A stretch of DNA of 64,000 nt from Babesia bovis T2Bo (GCF_000165395.2 NC_010575.1:62001-126000); one strand, 5' to 3'; positions 1 to 11,438 are shown, numbered from the stretch's first letter. Made by a program: numbers and translations. Notes: generated from the sequence alone by a model not told the origin.

Positions 1-1412
1 AATTTATATCTTCCTCACGCTCTAAACACGGGAACTCTACATTGCTGCATTTAGATTCGTATAACTTTCTTGATTCAGCATCCAGCAGGCGCAGGTCGAG
101 AGCGGTGGTACTACCAGTAACCGGACCTTTGCCAGCCTCAGAAAGTAGCTGGACTAAAATATCATTGCAGTTGAAAGTGCCCATAGGGGCAACACAAAAG
201 CCATCAGCTTCCGTTTTCCACAGCACTGTATAAACTGTACATAAATACAATGGACAGTACCTGGACATTGGCTGTAGTCTTTCTCACATTCAGAAGTACA
301 CTCAAAGGGTATTTCACACTCCATGAGACGTTTGCGCTTCATCTCTGCAAACGGTGTTATATGCATCACAAAACCCTACCTTGAGTGTAATAAGTAAAGC
401 GAATGCGCTTCTCGCACGGCCCGTTATATGAAGCAGGAGCATCACAAGCGCCATCCGGTGCCATCGTCCAATCCATGGGACATTTGTCAAACACTTTAGG
501 ACAAATGGTCATACACGGCCACGTGGTACCACAAGTCTGAGCCCAGAGCATCTTAGATTCCTTTGAAAATTTGGTAAAGTCAACAACTGATCTGCAAGGA
601 CCTACGTACCCTGAAAAATCAGGGACGCAGACATATCCAGATTCAGTTTTGTGCCTTAGAAAGTTTTCAGGACATGGCTGGAGAAAGTTACGCTCGGTAT
701 CCTTGCAGTATTGAACATCAACCTTATCTATCAAGCTTTTACAAGGCCATTGTACCTTGCAATCAGACATGAACAACATCTTACGCTCCACAGTAAAGTC
801 ACTCATATCAACAGAACGTTCACAATCACCTTTGTAAGATGAGGGAGCTTCACAGACAGTTCCGGTTTTCTGTCACAAATTGGATAACGATGATTAAAGC
901 AAATTACCGTCCAGGACTCTGCATGCCATGTAGGAATACTTTTACTACACTTACCAGGACAAGGAAGTGAAAAGTCACGCACACATTCGCCTGTGAAAGG
1001 ATCCTCTTCTCGCCGTTCTCTCTAAATAGCAATATGTTCAATGTGTGGAATATAGTATATTAATCGCAACACACACTGTATTTCCAGATGCATAGTTACT
1101 TTATATATATGTGAACACCGATAAACAGCTGACATATAGCGTGATTCAACCAAACAAATGGTCTACTTAGACACACCTCAGAAGCGGCGGATGCCACTAA
1201 GTCGGACATACGCTCCGCCACATGTTCCTCCTTAGGTTCATTTTTAAATGCCTTGTAAATCCTGCAACATCTATATAAGTGTGTAGAACCACTTACTCTT
1301 GCGTAGCGTGATTTTCCGGAATCTCAAGTTTCAAGAGGTCATCGCGACCTAACACACTAAGTGGCAAATAAAAGTACAAATAGATAATGCCTATCCATTT
1401 GACCAACAGCAT
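1..1412 (-). CDS. CPW-WPC family cysteine-rich secreted protein (partial, runs off the left edge)
   Basis: A multi-exon minus-strand gene whose 3' part lies outside the window. The first exon (1297-1412) starts with a hydrophobic signal peptide (MLLVKWIGIIYLYFYLPLSV). It is followed by a 35-base intron (1262-1296) and an exon in the same frame. Downstream exons encode repeated cysteine modules with the family pattern: 'CP' plus an aromatic residue, then 'C.AP..Y.GPC', then 'W...C...WPC' (clear around 370-780 and again at 1-370). One repeat near base 20 has FPC in place of WPC. CPW-WPC proteins are known from Plasmodium, where several appear on the zygote/ookinete surface. Here a surface or secreted role in a tick stage is inference. 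The start is convincing because the leader and first splice are in frame. The exact number of modules is unknown because the gene is cut. It diverges from the next gene by 131 bases. Confidence 0.85.
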
Positions 1413-1543
1413 TTTTGATGTGTACGCAATGACTGAATAACGACATCACGAATCCTGCCGTCACATACTGCACCACACGACATCAAGCTGATTTCACCAA
1501 CAGCGGCAATTAACCTTATATACCGCAATATACACATTCCAAA

Positions 1544-1801
1544 ATGGGTAGCATAAGCTACCAAACAAGCCGTCGGCTGATGTCAGCCCCTATGATGGCA
1601 AGACAATTCGCATCACAACCGTACAATCCCAAAATAGTCAATGAGTGCAAAAATCCAAGCCCAGGAAAGCTCTTCAGGACTATGCGTGTTTTTGGAGGAA
1701 TAGCTGTCTTCTTTATCGCCACACCACTTATTGTGATGCACTTCGATAGCAAGAGATTCGAAGCTGAAATGGAACGCCGCAGGCAATCGAATGCAAGCTA
1801 A
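1544..1801 (+). CDS. small single-membrane-span protein, probably mitochondrial
   Basis: An 85-residue single-exon reading frame. The N-terminal 35 residues are rich in Arg, Ser and Ala with no acidic residue until position 34, as in a mitochondrial targeting sequence. One hydrophobic span follows at about residues 50-66, then a short highly charged tail (KRFEAEMERRRQ). The layout (basic leader, one span, charged tail) resembles small accessory subunits of cytochrome oxidase or ATP synthase in apicomplexans, but I do not recognise a specific family. It sits head-to-head with the CPW-WPC gene and tail-to-tail with SAM50, 141 bases away. An antisense frame of 64 codons overlaps it and is judged a shadow. 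The gene looks real because of its coherent composition, but its function is open. Confidence 0.6.
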   Translation: MGSISYQTSRRLMSAPMMARQFASQPYNPKIVNECKNPSPGKLFRTMRVFGGIAVFFIATPLIVMHFDSKRFEAEMERRRQSNAS

Positions 1802-1942
1802 AATAACAACTACAAAGGTTTAATAATAACCTAACACACCACGTGTTTAATTTTAAGTTATCACTACAATGTTGAATATCTATTTACACAAAAATATGTA
1901 TTCCTTCAGACATAAAGTTACTTTATCTATAATGCCATTAAT

Positions 1943-3743
1943 TCATTCCATCATACTGTGTTTGAACCTTAGACCCATTTGCAGCCTGCTTATGGTGTCC
2001 GTTGGCGAATATAGTATCGGATGCGCAACAAAGGCTTCTAACCAGCAGCCAGGAGCAACAGACATGCTCATGCCAGCACCCAGTGAAACGCGCGTACTGC
2101 GAAGCAAATGACCATAGACGCTCTCTCTAGGCTGCCGCTCTTCCCTAGATGTTAGTGAACCCACGTTTAAAAAGCAAAATGCTAAAGGGAACTTGTAGTT
2201 GCTATATTCAATAGGACAGTGAAGAGCTAGTTGTATGTTACCATAGCAGTCACCACCTGTATGCTCTGACATTTGCTGCCAACAACCCTTCTCATCGTTG
2301 AAAATCGAACCCTGGTCACATGGACCGATGCCATGGAAGCCAAAACCACGGAACGCCGTACCGGCACCACCATTAGCAGTGAAGTGGAAACGGTCAAGTA
2401 GACTTATACCGTTCCTAAGGTTACCAAAAGGTCTAATGTAACCCATAGAAAGATTCAAATGCATGATATACTTATCAAGAATATGGCGAGCGTATAACAT
2501 GCCATAATCAAACTTGAAAAATTGGCGATCACCTCCAGATAGTCCCGCTTCCTAAAACAGTATCATATAACACTACATATATACTCACAAATTTGAATTG
2601 CGTGCATTGACCACTAGTAGGTATACCTTCGCCCCTAAGTTCGTCAAGAAGGAATAAATATGAAAATGCGTTTTTTAGAGACCGACCAGCATGACGAAGG
2701 ACTGTCTCAGAAGCCCGCCGACGTTCGTTGAACACTGGGTAGAGGTCATTAACCGAAGCTTCCCAAGCTAACTGATGGCGCTTAGAAACGTCAGACAATG
2801 TAAACGATAACCCTTTGGTTGTTGTATGAAATGAAGAATAGTTGCTTAAATCCCTTTGCGATGCAAACACTTGAAATACGCTAGTGAAGTTGGACAATCC
2901 AAAATTCCGAGGCATATAATAAGATCCCTGAACATGCCATGAGTTATTATATCAGGGACGTACAGCGATTTGCTGTGATCCATAACCAGCATTATTCAGC
3001 TGAAGTGAAGCGGAATTACACGTGCCAAATATTCCAGGCACTTCGCCCTTTAGTTCCTAAAATAACATATGCGATGACAATGAATAACATACGATATTTG
3101 CCTCAGCCCTCTGATTAGTAGTCACACCTAATGAATAAGACGGGGTCTTCTCCTCAAATTGAAATACCACGTCGATGTCACCAGGAGTAGGCCCACGATC
3201 AACATTGGAAACAACAGACTTGAATAAACCCAACTTATTCAAGTGCTGCAAAGATCATTCAAGACTTAGGATGTTCTCATACCCCGTGAGTATCATCAAG
3301 ACGTCTGAATAGCTCCTCTAATGTAGATGCGCTTTTTAGACCAATTAAATCTTGATAAATAACAGATGATTCTGCCATATGATAAATAAAAATCATAGAA
3401 TTGTTGTATCGATGTACGCTTTAGACTCATTCAAGATAAAATAAAGAGAACGAAATGGATGATGCAGCCATAATTGTACAAAGCAAAGATTTAATAGAAC
3501 ATATAGGCACCAGTAGACAATAGAGTTGCACTGTATAAGTTAGATATAGACATACAACATGAAAGTTTGAGCATCGCAGGGATTAACAAGTAGTCAACAA
3601 AAATGAAGAAACATACTTATGCGAGAAAGGCCCTTCAAAACAACTCGCACATCACCAATAGACTTGGAAACATCAATGTGAGCTACTTCGTCAGCGCCTA
3701 CAGCGTCAATTGACGGAGCCGCCCCTGTCTGCGAGTCAGCCAT
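1943..3743 (-). CDS. SAM50: SAM50/Tob55 mitochondrial outer-membrane beta-barrel assembly protein
   Basis: Six exons give one uninterrupted 469-residue protein: 3617-3743, 3283-3371, 3093-3245, 2964-3056, 2589-2927 and 1943-2551. All junctions keep frame. Three of the introns are 36-37 bases; the first is 245. The N-terminal part has a POTRA-like region (LEELFRRLDD, then NKLGLFKSV). The C-terminal half is a bacterial surface antigen (Omp85) domain with the hallmark 'DRFHFTANGGAGTAFRGFGFHGIGP', the counterpart of the RFF.GG...RGF...G.GP motif, and a final barrel strand (ISRLQMGLRFKH). The protein inserts beta-barrel proteins such as Tom40 and porin into the mitochondrial outer membrane. Its length is close to that of the human protein. 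It shares strand with the proteasome gene upstream. Confidence 0.88.
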
Positions 3744-3953
3744 TGCACCAAGGATCCCTAGCACACTCAAACATAATATGGCATTAGTTTAAAATCAAAT
3801 GGGACATGCTACTATCAAAACAGATATTAAAACATCGGTATTTTGCCCGAGGAATATACACCAACAAGACCAGGGGAAATGACGTGTGTAAAACAGGTCC
3901 ATAGAAGTTATTGTAACACAGTTGCCATAACATATATTGAATTAGTTAAATAA

Positions 3954-4996
3954 TTATAGCAGCTCGTTGAGATAGTCGTTTACAATGTCTTTTGATAGAA
4001 TCTTGAAGATTCCATCTGAACCCACAATGCCTATTTCTATGTTATCTGTTGTCATCTCACCCTCGAAACCCTCCTTCAACGTCAATATAGCGATGTGAAT
4101 GGCATCCTCAAGTTCCAAATCAGGGTTGTAACGCTTCTCCAGGAATGTCATGTTGTTTTGCATACGATCACCGATTGCAGTTGCACGCCAGCCAAAATAG
4201 GCACCCGATGGATCAATTTGGTATAACTGTGGACCATCCGAATCGTATCTGAATCAACTTTGATAAAATCAAAATAAGGAACTACAATGTATATATGTAA
4301 TAAATGTCAACTGACAAAGCAACTGCAAACATTAAACAAACCAGATGACTACAATCATTTACGAACAAACGAATCCACATATGCCGGATACAATTACTTC
4401 AATAACTTACGATGCAAGAAGAAGAGATATTCCAAAAGGACGCACACCACCAGAATGGGTGTACTCCTGCATAATACTGGCAACCTCCTTTACCAGCTCA
4501 GCTCCAGGAATGTCATCACCATACAGCAATTTGTATTTTATGGCCTGAAAGTGATGATATATAGAATAGTACAAGGACACAATTAGAACTGTACATAGCG
4601 GAAAACAACAAAAGCACAAATATAAATCATAAAAAACACACCTGCTTACGCCCCTTCTTTAGAACTATCCTAAAGTCTGCTGGCATACCAGCGGCCACTA
4701 CACCGATGTTGCGAGTGAAATAATCAATCTTGTTTATAGAGTCAGACTCAACAAGAGGGGAAAGGGTTGCACGCTCCGAAGCAATCACGACACCATTCTT
4801 TGATTTAATGCCTGTATTCCGTTAAAATAAACCCTATTAACTAGCTATTAAGAATCCAGTTAATATAGGTTATATAACACTTACCCAGAGTAGGCGCGCC
4901 CTTAGACACAGCAGCCAGAGCATTTTCGATCTGTACAAGCTTCCCACTAGGACTGAAAGTCGTCAAAGAGAAATTATATTCCCCGTCTTCAGCCAT
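3954..4996 (-). CDS. PSMA2: 20S proteasome subunit alpha type-2
   Basis: Four exons (4885-4996, 4642-4811, 4411-4544, 3954-4248) give 236 residues, the usual length for this subunit. The start [20 protein letters not shown] matches the alpha-2 signature. Later segments such as '[12 protein letters not shown]', '[13 protein letters not shown]' and 'FLEKRY', with a 'LEDAIH.AILTLKE' helix, are diagnostic. It forms part of the outer alpha ring of the 20S core, which gates substrate entry in cytosol and nucleus; alpha subunits have no catalytic threonine. One oddity: the position that is tyrosine in the usual 'QIEYAL' N-terminal helix reads asparagine here (codon AAT on the minus strand, about base 4920). 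The 4997-5522 upstream interval presumably carries its promoter. Confidence 0.93.
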
Positions 4997-5522
4997 GGTA
5001 AAAGAAATGAGAATTGCAGGTGTGTGGTGGCATGAACAGACGACGGGGACCGATGCGCATAAATTCCGTACACAACCATGAACGTAACATTATAGAATTA
5101 ACAGTACTAATGATGCAACAATAAATAGATGGATTTTAATGTTCGATATTAACGAAATTAAGCTGTATTCATGCTTTTGAGTAGTGCCATAACCTAGACA
5201 CATTACATGATACACCTTCAACATCTCCACGGGAACATTCATTATATCATTCATAGCTACCATACAAGTTTTTATATCCTTAAAGATACATTTAGTGCTA
5301 TATGATCTAAATGATACAATAACGGTGTTAAATCGCGTCAACTACGGTAATGTTGGATATGGAGATTCTCCAACGGCATTATTGCGTCGGCGTTGACTGA
5401 TCTGTCTGCACAATGTCCATTATACAACAATTCTACATTAGTACATTGATATACGTATGTGTTACATTATTAGAAATGTGACTTCGACCATGGAAGTACG
5501 AATTGCTGATATTTAGAGCAAT
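4997..5522. other. intergenic, promoter side of PSMA2
   Basis: AT-rich sequence between the proteasome gene start and the end of the first perforin-like gene, both on the minus strand. An 83-codon minus frame at 5090-5341 has unremarkable composition and no recognised motif, so I do not call it a gene. No RNA gene or repeat was seen. Confidence 0.5.
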
Positions 5523-7464
5523 TTATAAGCAAATGATAAAACCATTACCAGCTGTAAAAGTACCGTCAGTACATTGAATGCTACAGCTGGATATACCTGC
5601 CATGCAACTGTCAACCTGAAGTGAGCCTCTCGTGCGACGTAGAACGAAGCCTAAATAAATATGTACGTATACATTTTTACATACCTGATACCACCTTTTG
5701 AGATGAAGGACAATCCATATTTGCGTAGTAACCTTCTCGAGTGGCAGCTGTGCGAGGTTCAAAATTAGAATCGAGCAGATTTCGTTGGGTACAAACCTTC
5801 CACTCAATTCCACCTTTACCCGGCATATCTCCACAATCCGCTTGTCCTGTGGTACCATTAAATCTTTAATTAAAGAGCCTACCTATTGGACATGATGCGA
5901 GTTGCATGGCAGATGTTTCGTCAGTGAACATTTGGAATCCAAAGGCAACTACCAAATCATTGGGACACTTTCTCCTCTCCTTGGATTCAATAGTGACAAA
6001 GTTAATATGTGCACCTTTTGCACATAACGCAACTGCTAGTACATTATCCTTTAATACGTCGCTGAAACAAAAAGGTCTTTGACACATTAGAATGAATTGG
6101 GGAATCCTACCTGGAAGCAACACATGAATCAATATGGAAGGGTTCGGTCTTGGTCATAACAAATCCCGATACTACAGACATGCCTGTTGGACAATATGCA
6201 GATCCGGTGTTAGATACTACGGTAACAGTTTCTTTTAACATCTGGGAAATTGTCGTGTAGTTCAACGAATGACCATTGGCAACATTTTGAACACCTCTGT
6301 AAAATCGTACAGCATGCTGATAACTTTTTGATTTATCGCCCATAAAATGTTCCAGTGAAGTGAAATTTGCACGAATTGGCATAGGGCGCTCCCATACACT
6401 CTTGGACCAACGGTTGAAGGCTTTGCTATCGTTCGATTCTAGACCCGAAAAGTAATACCCCCCAAGAATCAGCATTTGATGGGATTCTCTCTTACCAGTC
6501 ATCACACTAGAAAACTTATCAGTAACTTTGTAGATGGATTCACCACCGCCTAAAGTTTTCACCATCTTAGTGATTTTCTCCCCCTCGACCATACGGTCAA
6601 TAGATATTATCTGACCACCTGCATGAATGTTAATTAGAAAATTGATTTTAATCTATAGATACCTATAGTTATATGCGAAGTCATATGTGTGCCATAACGC
6701 TTGAAGAACTTTACCCATTGATGCATACTGGAGCAGTCGCTCTTCAAGGGGTCCACTATAAAAACGTCAGGGGTACATGGTCCGTAATCCTCGTTTATGC
6801 TAGGAAGTGCTTCAACTTCTTTTATAAAAACAGAGGATATCTTCCTATAAGTCATTAAAGTGGGACAAATAGAACGAATACAGCACAGATAAAATGGAAA
6901 ACATAGGACCAACCCAGTGAAAGGCACCATAATACCACTCTCTCTTATTGCACAAAACGATTTTGCAATACGGTAATTGACAGTATGTTTGCTCGTAGGC
7001 TTATCATCAGCCATACTATTGATGCTAGCACTTAAAAGTTCACTATTTTCCGAGCCCTCGACCGTGAACTCATTTTGCAGTTCACGAACCAATTCATCAT
7101 CGCCAACATCATCATGGGTATCGCTAATCCAGCAAGTTGACAATTCACGAACCCATAAACCATTCTGCTCTGAACTTTTTGTTTTATCACCAGAAATTGT
7201 TACGTGCGTCTCAAGGATGGGATTACGGTAACCCGAATCCTTATCTTGCCCCAAGCTCCCAAACGGATTACCCAGCACTGCATCATAACCCATTCCAACA
7301 TAATCTAACAGCTATGATGCACCATATTATAACATACTGCGAGTATTCTCTCCACCTACGGAAAGTGACTTCTGTCTTTCCGCAACGGGTGAATGGCTAG
7401 ATCGTGCTTTAATCTCCAGTGTCCCGATGGAGACTAAAATATAACTAACAGATAATAACAACAT
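5523..7464 (-). CDS. perforin-like protein with MACPF and C-terminal beta domains (copy A)
   Basis: Multi-exon gene starting at 7464 with a signal peptide (MLLLSVSYILVSIGTLEIKA). A 33-base intron then leads into 'YVGMGYD...GNPFGSL...DSGYRNPI', the standard opening of apicomplexan MACPF domains. The MACPF signature follows as W..FF..YGTHMTSHITIG at about 6665-6720, on the antisense of that interval. After it come the linker strands and a cysteine-rich C-terminal domain with repeats of the 'CP...VV.GF' type (CPTGMSVVSGF near 6190; CPNDLVVAFGF near 5940) down to a last CTDG near 5550. Such proteins are stored in micronemes and act on host-cell or vacuole membranes during egress or traversal in Plasmodium and Toxoplasma. 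The role in this parasite is inferred. Internal exon ends were not all fixed. It lies about 17 kb from the three other MACPF copies. Confidence 0.88.
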
Positions 7465-8028
7465 TTTAGAGCATATTGTGCTTGTGTAAGCCTCAAATAA
7501 GCTACAAGTGCGATTTATTAAGTGGTATATTGCGCCATTACTGGCGCAGTGGATGGGTTGGCATAACTCATCATGATACACGTTATAACAAAAATAAAGG
7601 CTGAAAAGCCACTTACAAGCTACATGAATGCACTTATGTATCAATTTTGCGTGATTTTATCGATAAAAGGTTATCTACCGTTTGACACTGTTTCAACATG
7701 GTTGATAATAGGAAACGACTGGCCAAATTACAGTTGAATTAACAATCAACATTAGTGGATATGTATATGCTATATTTTGTGCTCATTTTAATATGATGTG
7801 TGCGTCAAATACGGTATTTCCATGATGCATACACCGGTATATTGTCCCACTTATGGCAAAATGGACAGTCAATACCGACCAATTGGCATTGAATTATGTT
7901 AGATTACATTGGTAGAACGTATAAGCGGGTTTTATGTAGAATGTGTAACGTAACTTAAGGATAATGTGTTAGACAGACCGAGGATCAATGAATTAAATGA
8001 TTCTTACTGTTTCAGGCCCTTATAACGC
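7465..8028. other. divergent intergenic region
   Basis: 564 bases between the starts of perforin-like copy A (minus) and the helical-repeat gene (plus). It is AT-rich and must hold both promoters. I see no conserved motif I can name, no RNA gene and no convincing small gene. Confidence 0.5.
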
Positions 8029-9936
8029 ATGAAATTGCCCTTTTTGCTCAATAGCGCTCTCAAAGCAAACTCTTTAAAAGATGTGGAAGCAATAATCCGG
8101 AAGCTGGAAAAGCTTATACCAAAACTTCAAGGAGCACAGGTTTCAAATGTTCTAAATATTCTATCTAAAAAGGAGATAGAACACGATAAGACGTCTTGGT
8201 TTCGTCTTTTAAGAGTATTGTTGCCGGATGGCAATTTAAAAAATACTGCAAATAGTGATATCTTTACGTTGGAGTCAGATAATCAGGGCCAGAATCACTT
8301 GAACAGTAGGATTGCTGTATTGAATGAAAACACTGAAATATCAAATAATGGACACTACAAAAATGATCATCATGTTGGAAAAGGTGGTTATGAATACAAT
8401 GGTGATGCTAGAAGGAATATTCCTTCTAGTCCCTTGTACACATATGAGATCAAGGACGTCATAATTGTCCTGAATGCTTTTGCCAAAGTAGATGTACTTC
8501 CAGCGGAGTTTATGCAAGTTATAATTGACATTGTAAAAATTCACATTAGTACAATAGGAAGTCGTGAGATATCAACGTTGGTCCATCGTTTTGGGAAGCA
8601 CAATATGATCGACCATGCCAATATCGTATTAGAGAACTATAGAAACACAACCGAATGCCTTGAAAATGAAACGGATTATTCCATGATGCTGACAACATTG
8701 CTTCTGAACAAAGAGAAGCTGAAGTCGTCAACTGCATATAACGAACTAATCGAATCTATAGATGCTAAGAGTGCTTTTATGAGTGATAAATCTTTGGCGA
8801 TATTGGTGAATTCATTGGCGAAGTCTGGTCATGATGAACACGGTATTTTGACATTACTAGTTCCATTGATTACCCGACGTTGCCGTACGTCGTCCTTTGA
8901 CTCTATGGCGATATCACAAATCGCAAATGGCGTGGCAAGGCTTAATTACCTCGATGAGGACTTGATGAAGGAAATAGCATTAAGATCATGCCAAGATATA
9001 TCCAAATTTAGTACCAGGTGCAAAGTCACCATTTTGAACGCATTTCACAAACTTAATGTATTTAATTATGGGCTTTTCAAGACTCTGATACGTGATCTAG
9101 AATCGTGCAATACAGAAATGACACCTCAATGCATAGCAAACACTGTTGCCGCTGTGGCCTATTTCAGTAGAAAACTAGATCGTGAAGATATAATACCGTT
9201 GTTCAAAGCGTTACATCGCAAGGTCTGTATGATGAAATCCCTTGAACACTTCACCATACAGAATCAAGTTAACATACTCAATGGATTCTCTAAAGTGGGA
9301 ATCTATGATCCGGAAATATATAATCGCATCAGTTCAAATATTATGCTGCATATGGAGAACATAAAGCCTATAGATCTCGCCATTATGCTCAATGTATTCG
9401 CAAGAGCCAAGCATATACACCCATTGGCGATCCACCTTTGCGAGAATGTGGAAAATTATCTTTGCGGGATGAAACCACAAGAAATAACGTGCTGTATATC
9501 CTCAATTAATCAATTGCGTAATATAAGTGTGAAATCTAAAATGGACTCTGAACATATCTGGGTGACTGGAATAAGATCAATCAAGGGGTTTTTGTGCATG
9601 GAACCGAATTTGATCGCTTGTTTTAGACCACTTGACATTAGACTTGTTATAGTCAGTCTTTCTGAGAGTGGCATAGTTGATCAAACCTTATATGCTTTGC
9701 TCCTGAGGCGTTTGGAACATGAAGCCAGGAATGCAACTATTTGGGACTTGGTATGCATTTTTTCTTCCCTCATAAAAGATAAATACCCTGTGGAAGTCAC
9801 ACTTTTGGATGCCATAGATGCGTCGTTACCTTTCATTGGAAAGTGCAAGCGCAGGGGTAAGGCTGATATGGAAACGCTGAAAAGAGTAATAGAACAGATG
9901 GGTATATCACACCCATTGATTGATAAGCTTAATTAG
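8029..9936 (+). CDS. helical-repeat RNA-binding-type protein (heptatricopeptide/OPR-like), probably organellar
   Basis: A single-exon 635-residue protein made almost entirely of repeated helical pairs of about 35-40 residues. Units share the pattern 'A.ILNAFAK....D.....', for example IVLNAFAKVDV (about 145), LVNSLAKSGH, IANGVARLNY, ILNAFHKLNV, ILNGFSKVGI and MLNVFARAKH. This is the pattern of the RAP-protein-associated heptatricopeptide/octotricopeptide families, which in apicomplexans bind fragmented mitochondrial rRNA or other organellar RNA. I see no RAP domain at the C-terminus, which ends shortly after the last repeat. The start is supported by an in-frame stop just upstream. No strong targeting peptide is obvious, although the first 20 residues lack acidic residues. 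The family call is moderately secure; the organelle and RNA target are inference. It ends only 28 bases from the convergent next gene. Confidence 0.65.
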   Translation: MKLPFLLNSALKANSLKDVEAIIRKLEKLIPKLQGAQVSNVLNILSKKEIEHDKTSWFRLLRVLLPDGNLKNTANSDIFTLESDNQGQNHLNSRIAVLNENTEISNNGHYKNDHHVGKGGYEYNGDARRNIPSSPLYTYEIKDVIIVLNAFAKVDVLPAEFMQVIIDIVKIHISTIGSREISTLVHRFGKHNMIDHANIVLENYRNTTECLENETDYSMMLTTLLLNKEKLKSSTAYNELIESIDAKSAFMSDKSLAILVNSLAKSGHDEHGILTLLVPLITRRCRTSSFDSMAISQIANGVARLNYLDEDLMKEIALRSCQDISKFSTRCKVTILNAFHKLNVFNYGLFKTLIRDLESCNTEMTPQCIANTVAAVAYFSRKLDREDIIPLFKALHRKVCMMKSLEHFTIQNQVNILNGFSKVGIYDPEIYNRISSNIMLHMENIKPIDLAIMLNVFARAKHIHPLAIHLCENVENYLCGMKPQEITCCISSINQLRNISVKSKMDSEHIWVTGIRSIKGFLCMEPNLIACFRPLDIRLVIVSLSESGIVDQTLYALLLRRLEHEARNATIWDLVCIFSSLIKDKYPVEVTLLDAIDASLPFIGKCKRRGKADMETLKRVIEQMGISHPLIDKLN

Positions 9937-9964
9937 GATCTATATTCTACATATATTGAAGGTG

Positions 9965-10447
9965 TCAGTGTTCCACGATTTGGTTGTAACATTGCATTAC
10001 AACACTTCGCACGTCCTTATTACCATCATCTGTGGCATCGTAAAGGACCCGACCGTCCTCTGTCATTACCTTTAACGCTGAATCACCACCCTTAGGTAAA
10101 GCTTTGATTCTAATGCCAGGTAAAGCATCATTCAAAGCTTCATGTAAGTCGTGGTAGAATGTGGGATTCTGCTGCCAATTGTATTCAATTTGCAACGTGC
10201 GATTGAACGGATTTGTTGATGAATACCTAGTTTGCACTTTCGGATATGCAACTTTGCGCAATTTAAAAAAAGGAGGCTTGCGAGCTATACGCCGAAATCC
10301 ATACTCATGAGGCTTGAATTGTGGTAAGTTCCAAACATGGTGACCATCATACCTGTACAATGCGTATATTGGTAAGGAAATTGGAATACACGCAATAACG
10401 CTAAAGTCAGAACACGCAAAATAAAATATAAATATATATTGCGTAAA
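9965..10447 (-). CDS. small membrane-anchored protein of unknown function (5' end uncertain)
   Basis: The open frame encodes a hydrophobic span (IFIFYFACSDFSVIACIPIS, with YAL after it). An aromatic and basic stretch follows (RYDGHHVW, then FRRIARKPPFFKLRKV), then a soluble C-terminal part containing 'LPGIRIKALPKGG' and 'EDGRVLYDATDDG'. There is no ATG in this exon before the membrane span, so a first exon must lie upstream. One option is a start at 10582 joined in phase to an acceptor at 10448-10449 through a 77-base intron. I do not recognise the family; a mitochondrial inner-membrane or mitoribosome-associated protein is a guess. It ends 28 bases from the end of the convergent repeat-protein gene. 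Confidence 0.55.
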   Translation of the reverse strand, partial: FTQYIFIFYFACSDFSVIACIPISLPIYALYRYDGHHVWNLPQFKPHEYGFRRIARKPPFFKLRKVAYPKVQTRYSSTNPFNRTLQIEYNWQQNPTFYHDLHEALNDALPGIRIKALPKGGDSALKVMTEDGRVLYDATDDGNKDVRSVVMQCYNQIVEH

Positions 10448-10931
10448 CTATTGATGAAAATATAACTAGTATAAACAGATATATATGTTCGCAAAATGGC
10501 CGAGAAAAACAATAGTGCATACAAAGCGTAATTTATAAAGGAAAATGATATTCACACGTGTTTTAATAGAATCCTTTTCCATCGCATCACTAAACAGTTT
10601 CATATATTGCTATCGCCAAATCAGATGGCGTAAACTTCATAAGAAAGGCACACATTTAACCATTTATGCATCTTTGATAGAAGAACTAGACATATGAACC
10701 GTACCAACCTTTTGAAAACCAATAGGTCCTTCCACTGCTTGAATGATGATATAGATACGCGATGTCTACAGCAGCGTAGTTGCCACAAAATAGAGAGTGG
10801 GTAACAAGTTTCCGTGCAAAAAGCGCCAAAACCTCGTTTAAACATCGCTGCACATTTTGTTGTTGAAGGAATGCACTGCATTGTTCACCACTTCTATAGA
10901 CACTCCAATCCGTGCGATCAGTTAAAAGTAA

Positions 10932-11302
10932 ATGATTAAATTTCGTGGTCGTATGTACCGCCTACTTGCTAGGCACATTTTTCCTACACGAAAGGTATTA
11001 TGTAGGACTAAATTATCGAACCAAAATTCGGAATATCAACCAAACGTTCATACGGAGGTTAAACACAGAGCGCGCGACTATTATTCCCGCATGGAAATAG
11101 CCACCTTATTTTTGCAACCATTATCCATAGTAATCGTCTATATTGCAATAGTGTGGAATGGCTTCAAGTACTACTGTGATGTTCGTTGTGTAAGTAAAAA
11201 TTGGTGAGTACTAATGCTTATCAGTTAGATGATTTAATCAAGACATTGCGGTGGAAGTATACATCATACAAGTCTATAAAAGGCACAGTAGATGATGATT
11301 AA
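10932..11302 (+). CDS. small mitochondrial-type membrane protein, two exons
   Basis: Exon 1 (10932-11189) and exon 2 (11225-11302) are joined across a 35-base GTAAGT...CAG intron and give 111 residues. The N-terminus (MIKFRGRMYRLLARHIFPTR) has no acidic residue and many arginines, typical of mitochondrial targeting. A single hydrophobic span (LSIVIVYIAIVWNGF) sits at about residues 63-77. The second exon adds a lysine-rich stretch and an acidic end (GTVDDD). The clean splice in phase and the sensible protein ends support the model over the unspliced 91-codon frame. The family is not recognised; a small respiratory-chain subunit would fit. Confidence 0.65.
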
Positions 11303-11438
11303 CATGCAATAGAACATTGGCATAGATTATAACTACGGGAATGTTTACTATTATCAGCGTCTAAAAAGACAATACACATGAAACTACGACTTTATCTTCT
11401 CATATATACTAACAGTTAGAAATAATATATTAGCGATT

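Noticed and set aside
5090..5341. 83-codon minus frame between PSMA2 and MACPF copy A
   Set aside because: No motif, no conserved pattern, composition as expected for AT-rich DNA.
10621..10881. Minus-strand 86-codon frame, with an overlapping 70-codon frame lacking ATG and a possible 35-base intron
   Set aside because: Three competing readings all look partly protein-like, none has a recognised motif or a secure start, so no gene is called. A small gene here remains possible.
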